62,657 nt of DNA, taken from Halobacteriales archaeon SW_7_65_23. Lineage in GTDB: Archaea > Halobacteriota > Halobacteria > Halobacteriales > Haloarculaceae. Positions 26,464 to 34,950 of the stretch are shown here, one piece after another. Under the pieces are notes generated by a model. It had not been told where the DNA came from. It saw only the letters and a program-made list of their open reading frames with translations, and searched no databases. The first letter of the stretch is position 1, and each line of letters begins with the position of its first letter. The position numbers and the translations under genes are program-made. Location of the stretch: the NCBI GenBank assembly GCA_003022725.1, contig PXSQ01000027.1, forward strand, positions 1 to 62,657. Reading direction: 5' to 3'.

Positions 26464-27831
26464 TCAGTCAGTGAGCGAGAACCGCGTTTCCTGCTCGACC
26501 CGCACGACGCCCGGCGGGATCTGCTCGCCGTCGACTTCGACCGGTTCGCCGTCTGCCAGCCGGCCGAACGCCGGCCCCTCCGGGATGCCGAGCGACCGGG
26601 CGCGCTCCGGATCGAACACCGTCTCCCTGGCGACGGCGGCGTCCCCGTCGCGCTCGACGCTGTCGTAACGCTGCCGGAGAGTATCGAGCAACTGGTCGAC
26701 GATGCGTTCGCGCTCGTGTTCGGCTGCGAGAACCGCCGGACCGGTCGGCCGTGTCCCGCCCTGGTCGGTCCCGAACGCGAGTGCCGTCTCCGCGAGTGCG
26801 GCGTAGGTCGCCTCGCGGTCGATGCCCCGCACCTCGTCGAGCAGCGCCGTGGGAAGGTCGACGACAGCGAACTCGCCGTCGATGCCGTCCGTGGCCCGCT
26901 CGCCGAACCGGAGTCCGTCCTCGACTGACTGGACCGCCTGTTCGATGCGGCGGACGAGTCCGAGGTCGACGCCGTCGGTCTCCCTGACCCAGGTTTCCGA
27001 GACGGCACGACAGTCGAGGGCGGCGAGCGCCTCCCGGACCGCCGGCCGGTCGCCGTCGATCAGCGCGTAGGCCGCACGGCTCGCTTCGACGGCCGCGGCG
27101 AGCACGTCGCGGTTCGCCGGGTCGTCGAGGTCACCGAGCGCGTCCAGCCCCCAGTCGGCGGCGACGTGGCCGATTGCCCAGTCGGTTTCCCGGATCACCC
27201 GCTCGAAGCGCGGCGCGTAGTGACCCCCGCCGACGCCGACAAGCTGTCGCCGGCTCCAGTCGCCACCGTTCTCGGGTTCGCGGTCCGGCTCGACGCCCTG
27301 CAGGTCAAGAATCGCCCGTGCGACCGCTCGCGCCGCCTCGGGGTCTTCCCACTCCGCCTCGCTGCTCCCGACTTCGACGAACATCGACGGCGCGCCGACA
27401 GCGGTCGGGCCGTGGTGGGTACACTCCATGCCGACCTCGTAGCGTTCGGGTGCATGCTCATCCAGGCGTGCGAGTACGTGAGCGTGCGCGTTCGGGCAGG
27501 CACGGGCGAACGCGCCCGCCTCGCCGCCGTGGTCGGCAGGGCCGAAGTTGCCGGTGTGGTGGGCCGTCAGCAGCCGCCCGGTCTCCCCGGAGTGCTTGGA
27601 GGCAAACGCCAGCAGCGACGGGTCGTCGAAGGCGTCGGCGGGGCGGTCGAGGTGGAGGTGGGGGCCGTCGAACTCCCGGAGTTGGACGCCGTCGCGCTCG
27701 TAGACAGTGCCGCCACCGTCGCCGTCCGGGCGGCTGGAGTCCTCGCGCCGGTTCCACGCCGCGATATCGAGCAGTTGCTCGCCGATGTGGGCCGATGCCT
27801 CGTCCGCACGCGAGATGACGATGCCGAGCAT
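26464..27831 (-). CDS. dtdA: D-aminoacyl-tRNA deacylase (archaeal DTD2)
   Basis: 455 residues, normal length for the haloarchaeal form. It removes D-amino acids from mischarged tRNA. The N-terminal MLGIVISRADEASAHIGEQL, the catalytic-core TAHHTGNFG and MECTHHGPTAVGAPSMFVEV are diagnostic. The C-terminal extension beyond about 270 is common in Halobacteria. It is convergent with the antiporter gene, with a family B element between, and convergence leaves only 8 bp between element and stop. Confidence 0.92.
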   Translation of the reverse strand: MLGIVISRADEASAHIGEQLLDIAAWNRREDSSRPDGDGGGTVYERDGVQLREFDGPHLHLDRPADAFDDPSLLAFASKHSGETGRLLTAHHTGNFGPADHGGEAGAFARACPNAHAHVLARLDEHAPERYEVGMECTHHGPTAVGAPSMFVEVGSSEAEWEDPEAARAVARAILDLQGVEPDREPENGGDWSRRQLVGVGGGHYAPRFERVIRETDWAIGHVAADWGLDALGDLDDPANRDVLAAAVEASRAAYALIDGDRPAVREALAALDCRAVSETWVRETDGVDLGLVRRIEQAVQSVEDGLRFGERATDGIDGEFAVVDLPTALLDEVRGIDREATYAALAETALAFGTDQGGTRPTGPAVLAAEHERERIVDQLLDTLRQRYDSVERDGDAAVARETVFDPERARSLGIPEGPAFGRLADGEPVEVDGEQIPPGVVRVEQETRFSLTD

Positions 27832-27922
27832 AGCGTGACTCGTGCTATCGTACCCTGGTCGGAGCGAGCGCTAAAGCGCGTCGGTATCGCACCGCGAGAA
27901 GAGGCCGACTCGCCAGTGACGG

Positions 27923-30073
27923 TCAGGCCCCGGCCGCCCCGTCGAGGGATTCGGCGAGCAGTTCGGTGATGCCGACGACGTCGATTTCGTCCTCGAAGTC
28001 GCCGGTCTTGCGGCCGTCCTCGTACATCGTCATGCACATCGGACAGGCGACAACGAACTTCTCGACGGCGTCGCCCGCTGCGGTGTCCTCCAGCGCCTCC
28101 CGGATGCGCTCCTCGCTGGGTTTTGGGTCCTCGTCGAAGTCCATCCAGAGGCCGCCACCGCCGCCACCGCAGCAAAAGGAGTCGGCGCGGTTGCGCGGCA
28201 TCTCGTGGAGGTCACAGCCCGTCTGCTCGACGAGGTCCCGGGGCGCCTCGAACACGTCGTTGTACCGCCCGAGGTGGCAGGGGTCGTGGTAGGTGACGGT
28301 GTAGTCGAGCGCGGCGGGCACGTCGAGGGTCCCTGACTCGGCGAGGTCGGCGACGACCTGGGTGTAGTGGGCGACGTCGATCGACCCGTCGGCGTTCCAG
28401 TACCCCTCCAGGGGCACCTCCATCATCGGGTCGTCGGCGTACTCCGCGAAGTCGATCTCGGGGTACTCGTTGGTGATCGTGTTGAACGAGTGCGGGTCGG
28501 TACAGACGACCGTCTCGAACTCGCAGTCCTCGAACGCACCGATCAGCTGTGTGGCCTGGTCCACGTACAGCAACTCCTCGCCCATCCGGCGGATGTCGTT
28601 GCCGTCGTACACCTCGTCCTCGTAGAGGATGCCGTAGTCGACGCCGGCGGCCTCGAAGATGCGGGCGAGGCTCCTGGCGACCTTCTTGTTGCGGTCGTCG
28701 TAGCTGGGGTAGTCGCCGACGTACCAGAGATACTCGACGGGTTCCTCGCGGGCGTCGGGCACCTCGAACTCCAGCTCCTCGGTCCAGTCCGGGCGATTGC
28801 GGGCGGGGTTGCCGAACGTGTTGCCCTGCTGCATCACGTTCTGGAACACGTCCTGGGCGTTGCCGTCGACGTCGGCCTGCTCGACCATCTGCCGTTGCAT
28901 CTCCGTGAACTGCGTGACGTGCTCGATCTCGACGGGGCAGGCGTCCATGCAGGCCATGCAGGCCATGCAGGACTCCATCGTGTCGGTGTCGATGACGCTC
29001 GTCCCGCCGTCGGCGATGATCGGCACATCCTCACCGCCGGCGTCGCGCTCCTCGCGGTAGGCTTTCAGGTCGAGAATGACGTCGCGGGGGTCCAGCGGCC
29101 GGTCGGAGGCCTTCGCCGGGCAGACCGACGAGCAGCGGCCGCACTTGGTGCAGGCGTCGTGGTCGAGCAACTGCTTCCAGGTGAAGTCGTCGATGTCCGC
29201 GAGTTCGGTGTCGGCGGCGGGATCGGCGGGGACGCCCGGCAGGCGGACACCAGCCTTCCGGTCGCGCGTGACCACGTTCGCGAACGAGGAGAACATGTGG
29301 AACGGCTTGGCGTAAGGGATCCAGGCGATGAACCACAGCGCGAGGATCGAGTGGCTCCACCAGAAGACGGGGTAGATGTCGGTCGCCGTCTCGGCGGAGA
29401 GGCCGGCGGTCGTCCACACGGTCGCCAGGAAGTAGCTGACGAAGCTCACCTGCTCGAACGACTGGGGGCCGCCCTGCCAGCTGACGATCCGCATCGATTC
29501 GAGCAGGAAGCCGCCGACGCCGAGGCCGAACAGCGCCCAGACGAACAGGTCGTCCTCGTAGCCGGTGTGTTTGCCCCACAGCCGCTCGTTGCGGACGACG
29601 TACCGCCGGTAGATCGCCACCGAGATGCCACAGACGAACAACAGCCCCATCAGATCCATCACGAACGAGTACGAGAGGAAGAAGTCGCCGACGTAGAACG
29701 ACTCGTTCGTGAGCGGCTTGTAGGCGTACTTGTCGATCGCGAGGATCGTCGTCCCGATGAACAGCGTCAGAAAGCCCCAGAGGATGAACGCATGCATCAT
29801 ACCGCCGACCAGATCCCGGTCGAACTGCTTCTCGTTGGAGGCGGCGATCCGCGTCGCCTCGCGGATGCGCGTCCCCATGTCGCCGAGGCGCGGGAACGGG
29901 TCCTCCCGCCCCTGCGTGTAGCGGGTGAAGCGCTGATAGAGCCCGACACCGAGCACCAGCAGCGTCACCGCTGTCAGGAAATAGAAGATCGCCTCCTCGA
30001 GCTGGCTGATCTGCCAGAACGTCTCGCGAGTGGGAGTGATCTCCCCGTCTTGGACCATGTGTATGCCCTGCAC
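27923..30073 (-). CDS. Membrane Fe-S oxidoreductase (NarI-like + 4Fe-4S + CCG domains), EtfD/EMO-like
   Basis: 716 residues; ATG 30058 (MVQDGEITPT) is another possible start. The first 280 residues hold five or six membrane helices of the NarI-like haem-b type. Two 4Fe-4S clusters follow (CTKCGRCSSVCPAK; CMACMACMDACPVEIEH). The second cysteine-rich CCG domain is complete (YHDPCHLGR ... SFCCGGGGGG), but in the first one the usual cysteines are replaced (YVGDYPSYDDRNKK; YEDEVYDGND). The architecture matches ETF:(mena)quinone oxidoreductase (EMO/EtfD), so it could carry electrons from acyl-CoA dehydrogenases to menaquinone. Lactate or heterodisulfide-type substrates remain alternatives. Confidence 0.85.
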   Translation of the reverse strand: MQGIHMVQDGEITPTRETFWQISQLEEAIFYFLTAVTLLVLGVGLYQRFTRYTQGREDPFPRLGDMGTRIREATRIAASNEKQFDRDLVGGMMHAFILWGFLTLFIGTTILAIDKYAYKPLTNESFYVGDFFLSYSFVMDLMGLLFVCGISVAIYRRYVVRNERLWGKHTGYEDDLFVWALFGLGVGGFLLESMRIVSWQGGPQSFEQVSFVSYFLATVWTTAGLSAETATDIYPVFWWSHSILALWFIAWIPYAKPFHMFSSFANVVTRDRKAGVRLPGVPADPAADTELADIDDFTWKQLLDHDACTKCGRCSSVCPAKASDRPLDPRDVILDLKAYREERDAGGEDVPIIADGGTSVIDTDTMESCMACMACMDACPVEIEHVTQFTEMQRQMVEQADVDGNAQDVFQNVMQQGNTFGNPARNRPDWTEELEFEVPDAREEPVEYLWYVGDYPSYDDRNKKVARSLARIFEAAGVDYGILYEDEVYDGNDIRRMGEELLYVDQATQLIGAFEDCEFETVVCTDPHSFNTITNEYPEIDFAEYADDPMMEVPLEGYWNADGSIDVAHYTQVVADLAESGTLDVPAALDYTVTYHDPCHLGRYNDVFEAPRDLVEQTGCDLHEMPRNRADSFCCGGGGGGLWMDFDEDPKPSEERIREALEDTAAGDAVEKFVVACPMCMTMYEDGRKTGDFEDEIDVVGITELLAESLDGAAGA

Positions 30074-30210
30074 GCGACGCGCTTAAAAGTTTAGTCACAC
30101 CTCGTGCCGGTGGTTCGGAGTTTAATGGGTTCGTAACGGGGCAGCGAGGTCCTGAACGCGCTCGCGAGCGGCCGAATGCAGTGTCTAACGTGTGAACTGT
30201 GAGTTAGATT

Positions 30211-30219
30211 TTTATACTC
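30211..30219 (+). promoter_or_regulatory. TATA box of cmi4
   Basis: Tttttatactcg is 24-31 bp before ATG 30242, the spacing for a leaderless transcript. This favours start 30242 over 30230. Confidence 0.6.
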
Positions 30220-30241
30220 GTGTTGTTGAATGGAAGGTCTG

Positions 30242-30853
30242 ATGGACAACAAAACCGAGGAGCTCCGTGACATCTTCCTCGACGTCGCGGACGAGGAGAC
30301 GGTAACTGAGTCCCAGGAGGCCGAACGCGGATCGCTCACCGGCGACGACAGGCCGGTAGACGGGCGGCTCCGGGGGGTGCTCGAGGAGATGCGCGAGAAG
30401 TTCACCTTTGCTGCGGAGCTGTCAGACGAGGAGTACTGCGAACTCGTGCGGCTGTTCTACGACGGCGCCGACGACGGGGAGATAGCGGCAGCGCTCTCCC
30501 GCTCGCCCGAGGAGATATTCGCGGCGCGGCTGGACCTCCACCTGATCCGCGACGACGACCCGCTGGGGGACGCTGTGGGAGCGTCCGAGCTGGACGCGAT
30601 CCACGCCATGCTCGCGACCGAGGACTCGGCTGCGACCATCGCGGAGGAACTCGGTCTAGACGAGACGACCGCCGAGCGCGCCCGCGCGATGGTCGAGGCC
30701 GAGAACCGCGCCAGGCGGGTGAGCCAGCGCTTCCGGACGAGCTTCGAGGAGATCCTGACGGACGCCGATCTCGCCGTCGACCTGACGGGTGGGGCCCGCG
30801 AGGACGGGCTCGAAGAGGCGACAGAGGGCGCGGAAGTCGACGTCGACTTCTAG
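30242..30853 (+). CDS. cmi4: Conditioned-medium-induced protein 4 (Cmi4)
   Basis: 203 residues from ATG 30242; the track uses 30230. It is soluble and very acidic. MDNKTEELRDIFLDVADEET at the start, YDGADDGEIAAALSRSPEEI in the middle and the ending GLEEATEGAEVDVDF match the haloarchaeal protein first noticed as induced by spent medium. The middle contains two helix-turn-helix-like segments (TIAEELGLDETTAERARAMV), so it may bind DNA or RNA polymerase; this is inference. The role is not established. It is divergent from the Fe-S oxidoreductase. Confidence 0.85.
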   Translation: MDNKTEELRDIFLDVADEETVTESQEAERGSLTGDDRPVDGRLRGVLEEMREKFTFAAELSDEEYCELVRLFYDGADDGEIAAALSRSPEEIFAARLDLHLIRDDDPLGDAVGASELDAIHAMLATEDSAATIAEELGLDETTAERARAMVEAENRARRVSQRFRTSFEEILTDADLAVDLTGGAREDGLEEATEGAEVDVDF

Positions 30854-30973
30854 AACTGGCCTGCCGCGTCGCCGCGCCTGCCGACTGATCGGCTGTACGA
30901 CGGCTGTCCGACGGACTGATAAAAAGGGTTTATACGTGGGTACGCCTAACACACGACGACCGGGGCTGGACAG

Positions 30974-31540
30974 ATGGCAGACATAATCGGACAACTTGAC
31001 GGGGCGACGAACGTCCTGCTAAAGGTGCCGCCGCTAGACGAGGGGCGAGACGTCTGTGCGTCGCTGCTTGGCGACGGCGAGCGGAACGTGCTGTTCGTCT
31101 CGTTCACCCGCCAGGCAGCCGCCTGCGTGGACCAGGTTGCGGACGAGCCGGGGCTGCGCACCGTCGGCGTGATCACGGTCGGGGACACGTCGGCGGCTGT
31201 CGACTACGAGGGCGTCGTCACCGAGAACGTCTCGTCGGCCAGCGATCTGACGGGGCTGGGGATCCAGATCGGCAAGTTCCTCTCGGAGTGGGACGACCCC
31301 GTGTTCGTCTGTTTCGAGTCCCTGACTGCGATGCTCCAGTACGTCGACTACGAGACGGCCTACGAGTTCCTGCACGCGATCACCGGCCAGGTCCACGCCG
31401 CCGGCGCCCGGGCGCACTTCCACGTCGACCCCAGCGCCCACGACGACCAGAAGATCGCCGGCATCGCGTCGCTGTTCGACGCCACTGTCTCCCTCGAGGA
31501 CGGCGTCGAGGTCCGTACCCGGGCGCTACTCGAAGGCTGA
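30974..31540 (+). CDS. RecA/KaiC-like protein without Walker A (DUF7504-like)
   Basis: 188 residues. The fold of a RecA-type domain is suggested by alternating strands and helices (NVLLKVPPLDE; VLFVSFTRQ; PVFVCFESLTAMLQYVDYE; ARAHFHVDPSAHDDQKIAGI). The P-loop is replaced by LKVPPLDEGRDVC, so ATP is probably not hydrolysed. Such haloarchaeal proteins have been annotated as HTR-like, often near HalX or Bat regulators. No partner is proven. It leads the same-strand stretch that continues through the three hypothetical genes and MinD. Confidence 0.75.
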   Translation: MADIIGQLDGATNVLLKVPPLDEGRDVCASLLGDGERNVLFVSFTRQAAACVDQVADEPGLRTVGVITVGDTSAAVDYEGVVTENVSSASDLTGLGIQIGKFLSEWDDPVFVCFESLTAMLQYVDYETAYEFLHAITGQVHAAGARAHFHVDPSAHDDQKIAGIASLFDATVSLEDGVEVRTRALLEG

Positions 31541-31631
31541 GCGTCCGGATCTGCGTCGGTCTGTTCTGCCCGTTTGTAACGTGCCGACCGGTCGCTGAAC
31601 TTTATATCCGATGGCGGGAGCAGGTGGGGGT

Positions 31632-31970
31632 GTGCTGCTGGTGATCGCCTACACGCGGGAGTCCCGGACCAGCCTGCGGAACGTCGCGCGCGCTCACGAG
31701 GACAGCGTCGTGCGCCAGTTCGGGCGGGTCGCCCTGTTCGAAGCGACGGAGTTCGGCGCGTTCCAGGCGCTGCGCCTCCGCGAGAAACACGGCGAGGCGA
31801 TCCAGGTCGAGCGCACCCGGCCGTTCAACGAGTTCGACGCCGTCCGCCCGGCGGTCCGGGAAGCGGCCCGCGCATACGAGAACCGCGAGACGCCCGCTGT
31901 CCCGTACGGCCGATTCGCTGACGGCCGCAACCTGCCGCCCCCCGAGGCGATGAAGGGGGTGGAGCTGTGA
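31632..31970 (+). CDS. Conserved haloarchaeal protein, first gene of MinD cluster
   Basis: About 112 residues from GTG 31632 (LLVIAYTRESRTSLRNVARA follows); the track starts at ATG 31611, which adds a short Gly-rich leader not typical of the family. The well-kept motifs are HEDSVVRQFGRVALFEATEF and VERTRPFNEFDAVRPAVREA. It is soluble, with no recognised catalytic site. The next gene starts 4 nt before its stop (GTGA overlap), so the two are co-translated. Family known to me only as DUF7855-like. Confidence 0.75.
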   Translation: MLLVIAYTRESRTSLRNVARAHEDSVVRQFGRVALFEATEFGAFQALRLREKHGEAIQVERTRPFNEFDAVRPAVREAARAYENRETPAVPYGRFADGRNLPPPEAMKGVEL

Positions 31971-32833
31971 CCGACGCGGCCGCCAGCGGCGCGGACGTCG
32001 TTCGCGTCCGCGTCGGCGACGTCGTCCGGTCCGGACGGGCGATCACCCTCCCCGACGATGTCGATCCCGCGAGCGTCGTCGAGGCGATCCAGTCGCCGGA
32101 CGACGCGGACGACACCGACAGTCGGATCGCCGTCGACGCGTCGGAGCCGGGACCCGTACACGAGCACGTCGGGTACGTCCACCCGGGGATGGGGCTACGG
32201 ACGCGGACGGCGCTGGCCCGGGCCGCCCGGTCGCGGGGAATGACGGCGCCCGACGACGAGGAGGTCGAATCGATCCGCGAGCGTCTCACAGCGATCGACG
32301 TCGGGGAGGGAGACATCGCGGACCATCGGCGTGCCGTTGCGGAGGTGACCACTGAGACCGAGCGCCTGCGGGAGCAGGTCGCGGCCGCCCGCGGAAAACT
32401 GCAGGCCGCCCGCGAGGGCGGGGGCGACGCCACGGCCGCGACCGCGGAGCTGGAGTCTGCCGTCCGGCAGCTCTCCGAAACCGAGACCGACAGCGTCGCC
32501 GCCAGCCAGCGGCTGCAGCGTGCCCGCGAGGCGGCCCGCGAGCGCCGCGACAGGCGCGAACGCCTGCGAAGACTCGAAGATAGGGCGGCGAACCTCGAAC
32601 GGGAGGCCCGCGCTCACCTCGTCGGACAACTCGCGGACCGCTACAGGGAAGCGGTCGCAGCGGTCCCCAGCGCCGGGAACGTCGCCGATCCGTTCGACGC
32701 CGATCCCGTGACGGCGGCGCTGGCGATCGCGAGACTGGCGGCGCTGTCGGCGCCCGTCGTGCTCGCCTGCGACCGGTTCGGCTCGGCCGCCGCGGCACGT
32801 CGGTGGCTCGACGCGCCCGTTGTGAGGGTTTAA
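31967..32833 (+). CDS. Coiled-coil protein of MinD cluster
   Basis: 288 residues starting with GTG 31967 inside the end of the preceding gene. The N-terminal 90 residues form a globular part (VRVRVGDVVRSGRAITLPDD; HEHVGYVHPGMGLRTRTALA). Residues about 115-225 are a long Glu/Arg/Ala-rich coiled coil. The end (PVVLACDRFGSAAAARRWL) looks globular again. It could be a structural partner of the MinD ATPase at the end of the cluster. DUF7856-like; function unknown. Confidence 0.75.
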   Translation: MTDAAASGADVVRVRVGDVVRSGRAITLPDDVDPASVVEAIQSPDDADDTDSRIAVDASEPGPVHEHVGYVHPGMGLRTRTALARAARSRGMTAPDDEEVESIRERLTAIDVGEGDIADHRRAVAEVTTETERLREQVAAARGKLQAAREGGGDATAATAELESAVRQLSETETDSVAASQRLQRAREAARERRDRRERLRRLEDRAANLEREARAHLVGQLADRYREAVAAVPSAGNVADPFDADPVTAALAIARLAALSAPVVLACDRFGSAAAARRWLDAPVVRV

Positions 32834-32858
32834 GTCCGAAGCCGGGACCAGACCGCCC

Positions 32859-33593
32859 ATGGCATCGCTGGACTGGCACCAGACGCGGCGCGACGGGGTG
32901 ACGCTCGTCGAACTGGTCGTCGGGGCCGAGGCGGCGGAGTGGGTCCGGGTCGAGAGCCGGCTGCAGCCGGTGTGGCCGCCGCGCAGACAGGGGGTCCCCG
33001 TCGCCGGCTGGGACGGCGCCAGCTTCGAGGGGCGGATCGAGCCCGACGCTCCGCTCGTGCTCGGGTACGCATCGCCGGCGGCGCCGCTGGATCCGCCGGC
33101 GCAACTGACGACAGTCGACGACAGTGAAGAGTCGCCCGACGGAACCGCGGTGTCGCCGCGGGCGATCGTCCGGACGCTCGGGGAGAGCGCGCCGCCACGC
33201 GACGTCGTGCCGGCCGGGACAGGCTCCGAACAGACGGAATCGGGGGACTCGGCCGCCGGGACGCCAGCTACGGCCGGGCGGCCGCCGCCAGCGGGATCGA
33301 CGACGAGCACCGCCACGGCGGCAGTGAGCGACCCGGAGGCGGCGATTGAGCCGTGGTTCGACGCCGTCGGGGAGCGGCTCGGGGAAGCCGAACGGCTCGC
33401 GGACGTGACTGGCGTCGAGGAGGCCCACGGCGCCGTCGAGGCCGTCGGGGGGATCGACGCGGCGCGGGACCTCCGGAAGCAGCTGGAGGCCGACAGGCAG
33501 CAGCTCCGGAGGCTCCGGGAGCGCCAGCAGCGGCTCGCCGAGCGGCTGGCGGCCGTCGAGATCCCGCTGTCGACGCTCGAACGGGTGACATGA
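32859..33593 (+). CDS. Conserved haloarchaeal protein of MinD cluster
   Basis: 244 residues. The N-terminal part (TLVELVVGAEAAEWVRVESR; WDGASFEGRIEPDAPLVLGY) is a short beta-rich domain. A disordered Thr/Ser/Ala/Gly stretch fills about 85-155. The C-terminal 85 residues form a coiled coil (DLRKQLEADRQQLRRLRERQ). Its stop overlaps the start of the MinD gene (ATGA), so the two are translationally coupled. DUF7857-like; function unknown. Confidence 0.75.
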   Translation: MASLDWHQTRRDGVTLVELVVGAEAAEWVRVESRLQPVWPPRRQGVPVAGWDGASFEGRIEPDAPLVLGYASPAAPLDPPAQLTTVDDSEESPDGTAVSPRAIVRTLGESAPPRDVVPAGTGSEQTESGDSAAGTPATAGRPPPAGSTTSTATAAVSDPEAAIEPWFDAVGERLGEAERLADVTGVEEAHGAVEAVGGIDAARDLRKQLEADRQQLRRLRERQQRLAERLAAVEIPLSTLERVT

Positions 33594-34273
33594 TCCTCGC
33601 AGTCACCGCGGGGAAAGGCGGCGTCGGGAAGTCGACGGTCGCGTACAACCTCGGCGCGGAGCTCGACGCGGTCGTGATCGACGCCGACCTCGGGATGGCG
33701 GACCTGCCAGCGACCCGCGGACCGGACCTCCACGACGTGCTCGCCGGACGAGCAGCGACGCTGGAGGCCGTTCGGGAGGAGGGTCCCGTCGACCTGCTCC
33801 CCTGTGGCCGGTCGCTCGCCGGCGCGCGGGCGGCGGAGCCGGCGGCGCTCGCCGAGACCGTCGACGCAGTCGCGGCGGCGTACGACCGGGTCGTGATCGA
33901 TTCACCGGCCGGCCTCCGGAGCGACGCCGGCCTGCCGCTGTACGCGGCGGACGCCTGTCTGCTGGTCACCCAGCCGACCAGGCCGGCGCTCGCAGACGCG
34001 CTCCGGGCCCGCGAGCTGGCGCGGGTGATCGACACTCCGCTGGCCCGGATCGCACTGAACCGCGTCCACCCCGACCGGTTCGACGCGGGCGACCAGCGGG
34101 TCGACCGGATCGCCTCGACGCTCGACGGGCCGGTGACCCGCATCCCCGACTCCGCGGCCGTCGCCCGCGCCCAGCGGTCCGGCCAGCCAGTCCGCCGGAT
34201 CGCCCCCGACTCCCGGCCGGCCGAGCAGTTCGCCGAACTGGCGTCGCTCGCGCGACGGGCGGTGGAGGCGTGA
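33590..34273 (+). CDS. MinD/ParA-family ATPase
   Basis: 227 residues from ATG 33590; the track extends further upstream in the same frame. The deviant Walker A GKGGVGKST with its signature Lys is at residues 8-16, and DADLGMADLP follows as the switch region. The middle carries DRVVIDSPAGLRSDAGLPLY. MinD/ParA proteins dimerise on ATP and position complexes on membrane or DNA. No MinD-type amphipathic C-terminal helix is evident. The ATGA overlap with the preceding coiled-coil gene suggests that these proteins form a complex. A family C+A composite follows 7 bp after the stop. Confidence 0.88.
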   Translation: MILAVTAGKGGVGKSTVAYNLGAELDAVVIDADLGMADLPATRGPDLHDVLAGRAATLEAVREEGPVDLLPCGRSLAGARAAEPAALAETVDAVAAAYDRVVIDSPAGLRSDAGLPLYAADACLLVTQPTRPALADALRARELARVIDTPLARIALNRVHPDRFDAGDQRVDRIASTLDGPVTRIPDSAAVARAQRSGQPVRRIAPDSRPAEQFAELASLARRAVEA

Positions 34274-34280
34274 CGGTGTC

Positions 34281-34528
34281 TGATACTGGTGGCTGTAATT
34301 CTTTTCCTCACCAGTCTCTGCTAGACAGCTAGACGTGACTCCGTCCAGTGCCAGGACAGTCCATCGGCTGTGTCATGGCCCGAAAACGGGAGTTGGGACG
34401 GCATGGCGTACCTGAATCACGTCTGGCTGGCGTACCTGAATCACGTCTGGCTGTCTATCTGCGGAGACAGACCCGTTCCGCCTGGATTCTCAATTCGAGT
34501 TTTCACGTACGTACAGCCACCAGTATGA
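34281..34528. mobile_element. MITE-like element, family C, full length, interrupted by family A
   Basis: Tgatactggtggctgtaatt at the left and tacagccaccagtatga at the right. A family A copy sits between (34322-34457), with TA repeated on both sides. Without it, C is about 114 bp. The intact C sequence across the insertion site is at 39245. Confidence 0.9.
34322..34457. mobile_element. MITE-like element, family A, with internal 24-bp tandem duplication, nested in C
   Basis: TA-gacagctagacgtga on the left and tcacgtctggctgtc-TA on the right. The right arm cgtacctgaatcacgtctgg is duplicated in tandem (24-bp unit), which explains the 136-bp length against 113 bp elsewhere. Confidence 0.88.
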
Positions 34529-34596
34529 GCCCGGTGTCCTGCTGGTATCTGCTGTCCAGCGAAACCCATACGTCCGTGCGGGAGAATGTAGAACCG

Positions 34597-34950
34597 ATGT
34601 CAGAGGCAACGGAAGGGGCCGGCAACAGCGCCGAGGAGTACAGCGAGGCGTGCCCGATCGTGGAGGCGGTCGAACAGATCGGCTCGGAGTGGCGGCTGCT
34701 GGTCCTGCACGACCTCCAGGACGGCGAGAAGCGGTTCAACGACCTCAAACGGTCGACCGGCGCGAGCTCGCGGACGCTCTCGCGGGTGCTGGACGACCTC
34801 GAGGGGACGGGGCTGGTGAACCGTCGGGTCGAGGAACGGCCGATCGCCAGCTACTACAGCCTTACCGAGAAGGGCACCGCGCTGTGTCCAGTGCTGGACG
34901 AACTCGGCGACTGGGCCGACGACTGGGTCGAGCTCGACGGACCGGAGTAG
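34597..34950 (+). CDS. HxlR-family winged-helix regulator
   Basis: 117 residues from ATG 34597; earlier Met codons lie in the mobile element. CPIVEAVEQIGSEWRLLVLH, then GEKRFNDLKRSTGASSRTLS and GLVNRRVEERPIASYYSLTE are the typical HxlR arrangement: conserved N-terminal Cys, winged helix and a beta wing. The family senses quinones, aldehydes or redox state through the Cys in many bacteria; here the target is unknown. It is convergent with RNase Z, and the two stop codons abut without any spacer (TAG|CTA). Confidence 0.88.
   Translation: MSEATEGAGNSAEEYSEACPIVEAVEQIGSEWRLLVLHDLQDGEKRFNDLKRSTGASSRTLSRVLDDLEGTGLVNRRVEERPIASYYSLTEKGTALCPVLDELGDWADDWVELDGPE

Noticed and set aside
28367-30094. 575-residue ORF antisense to the Fe-S oxidoreductase
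   Set aside because: A GC-rich shadow frame; the minus-strand protein has full domain motifs.
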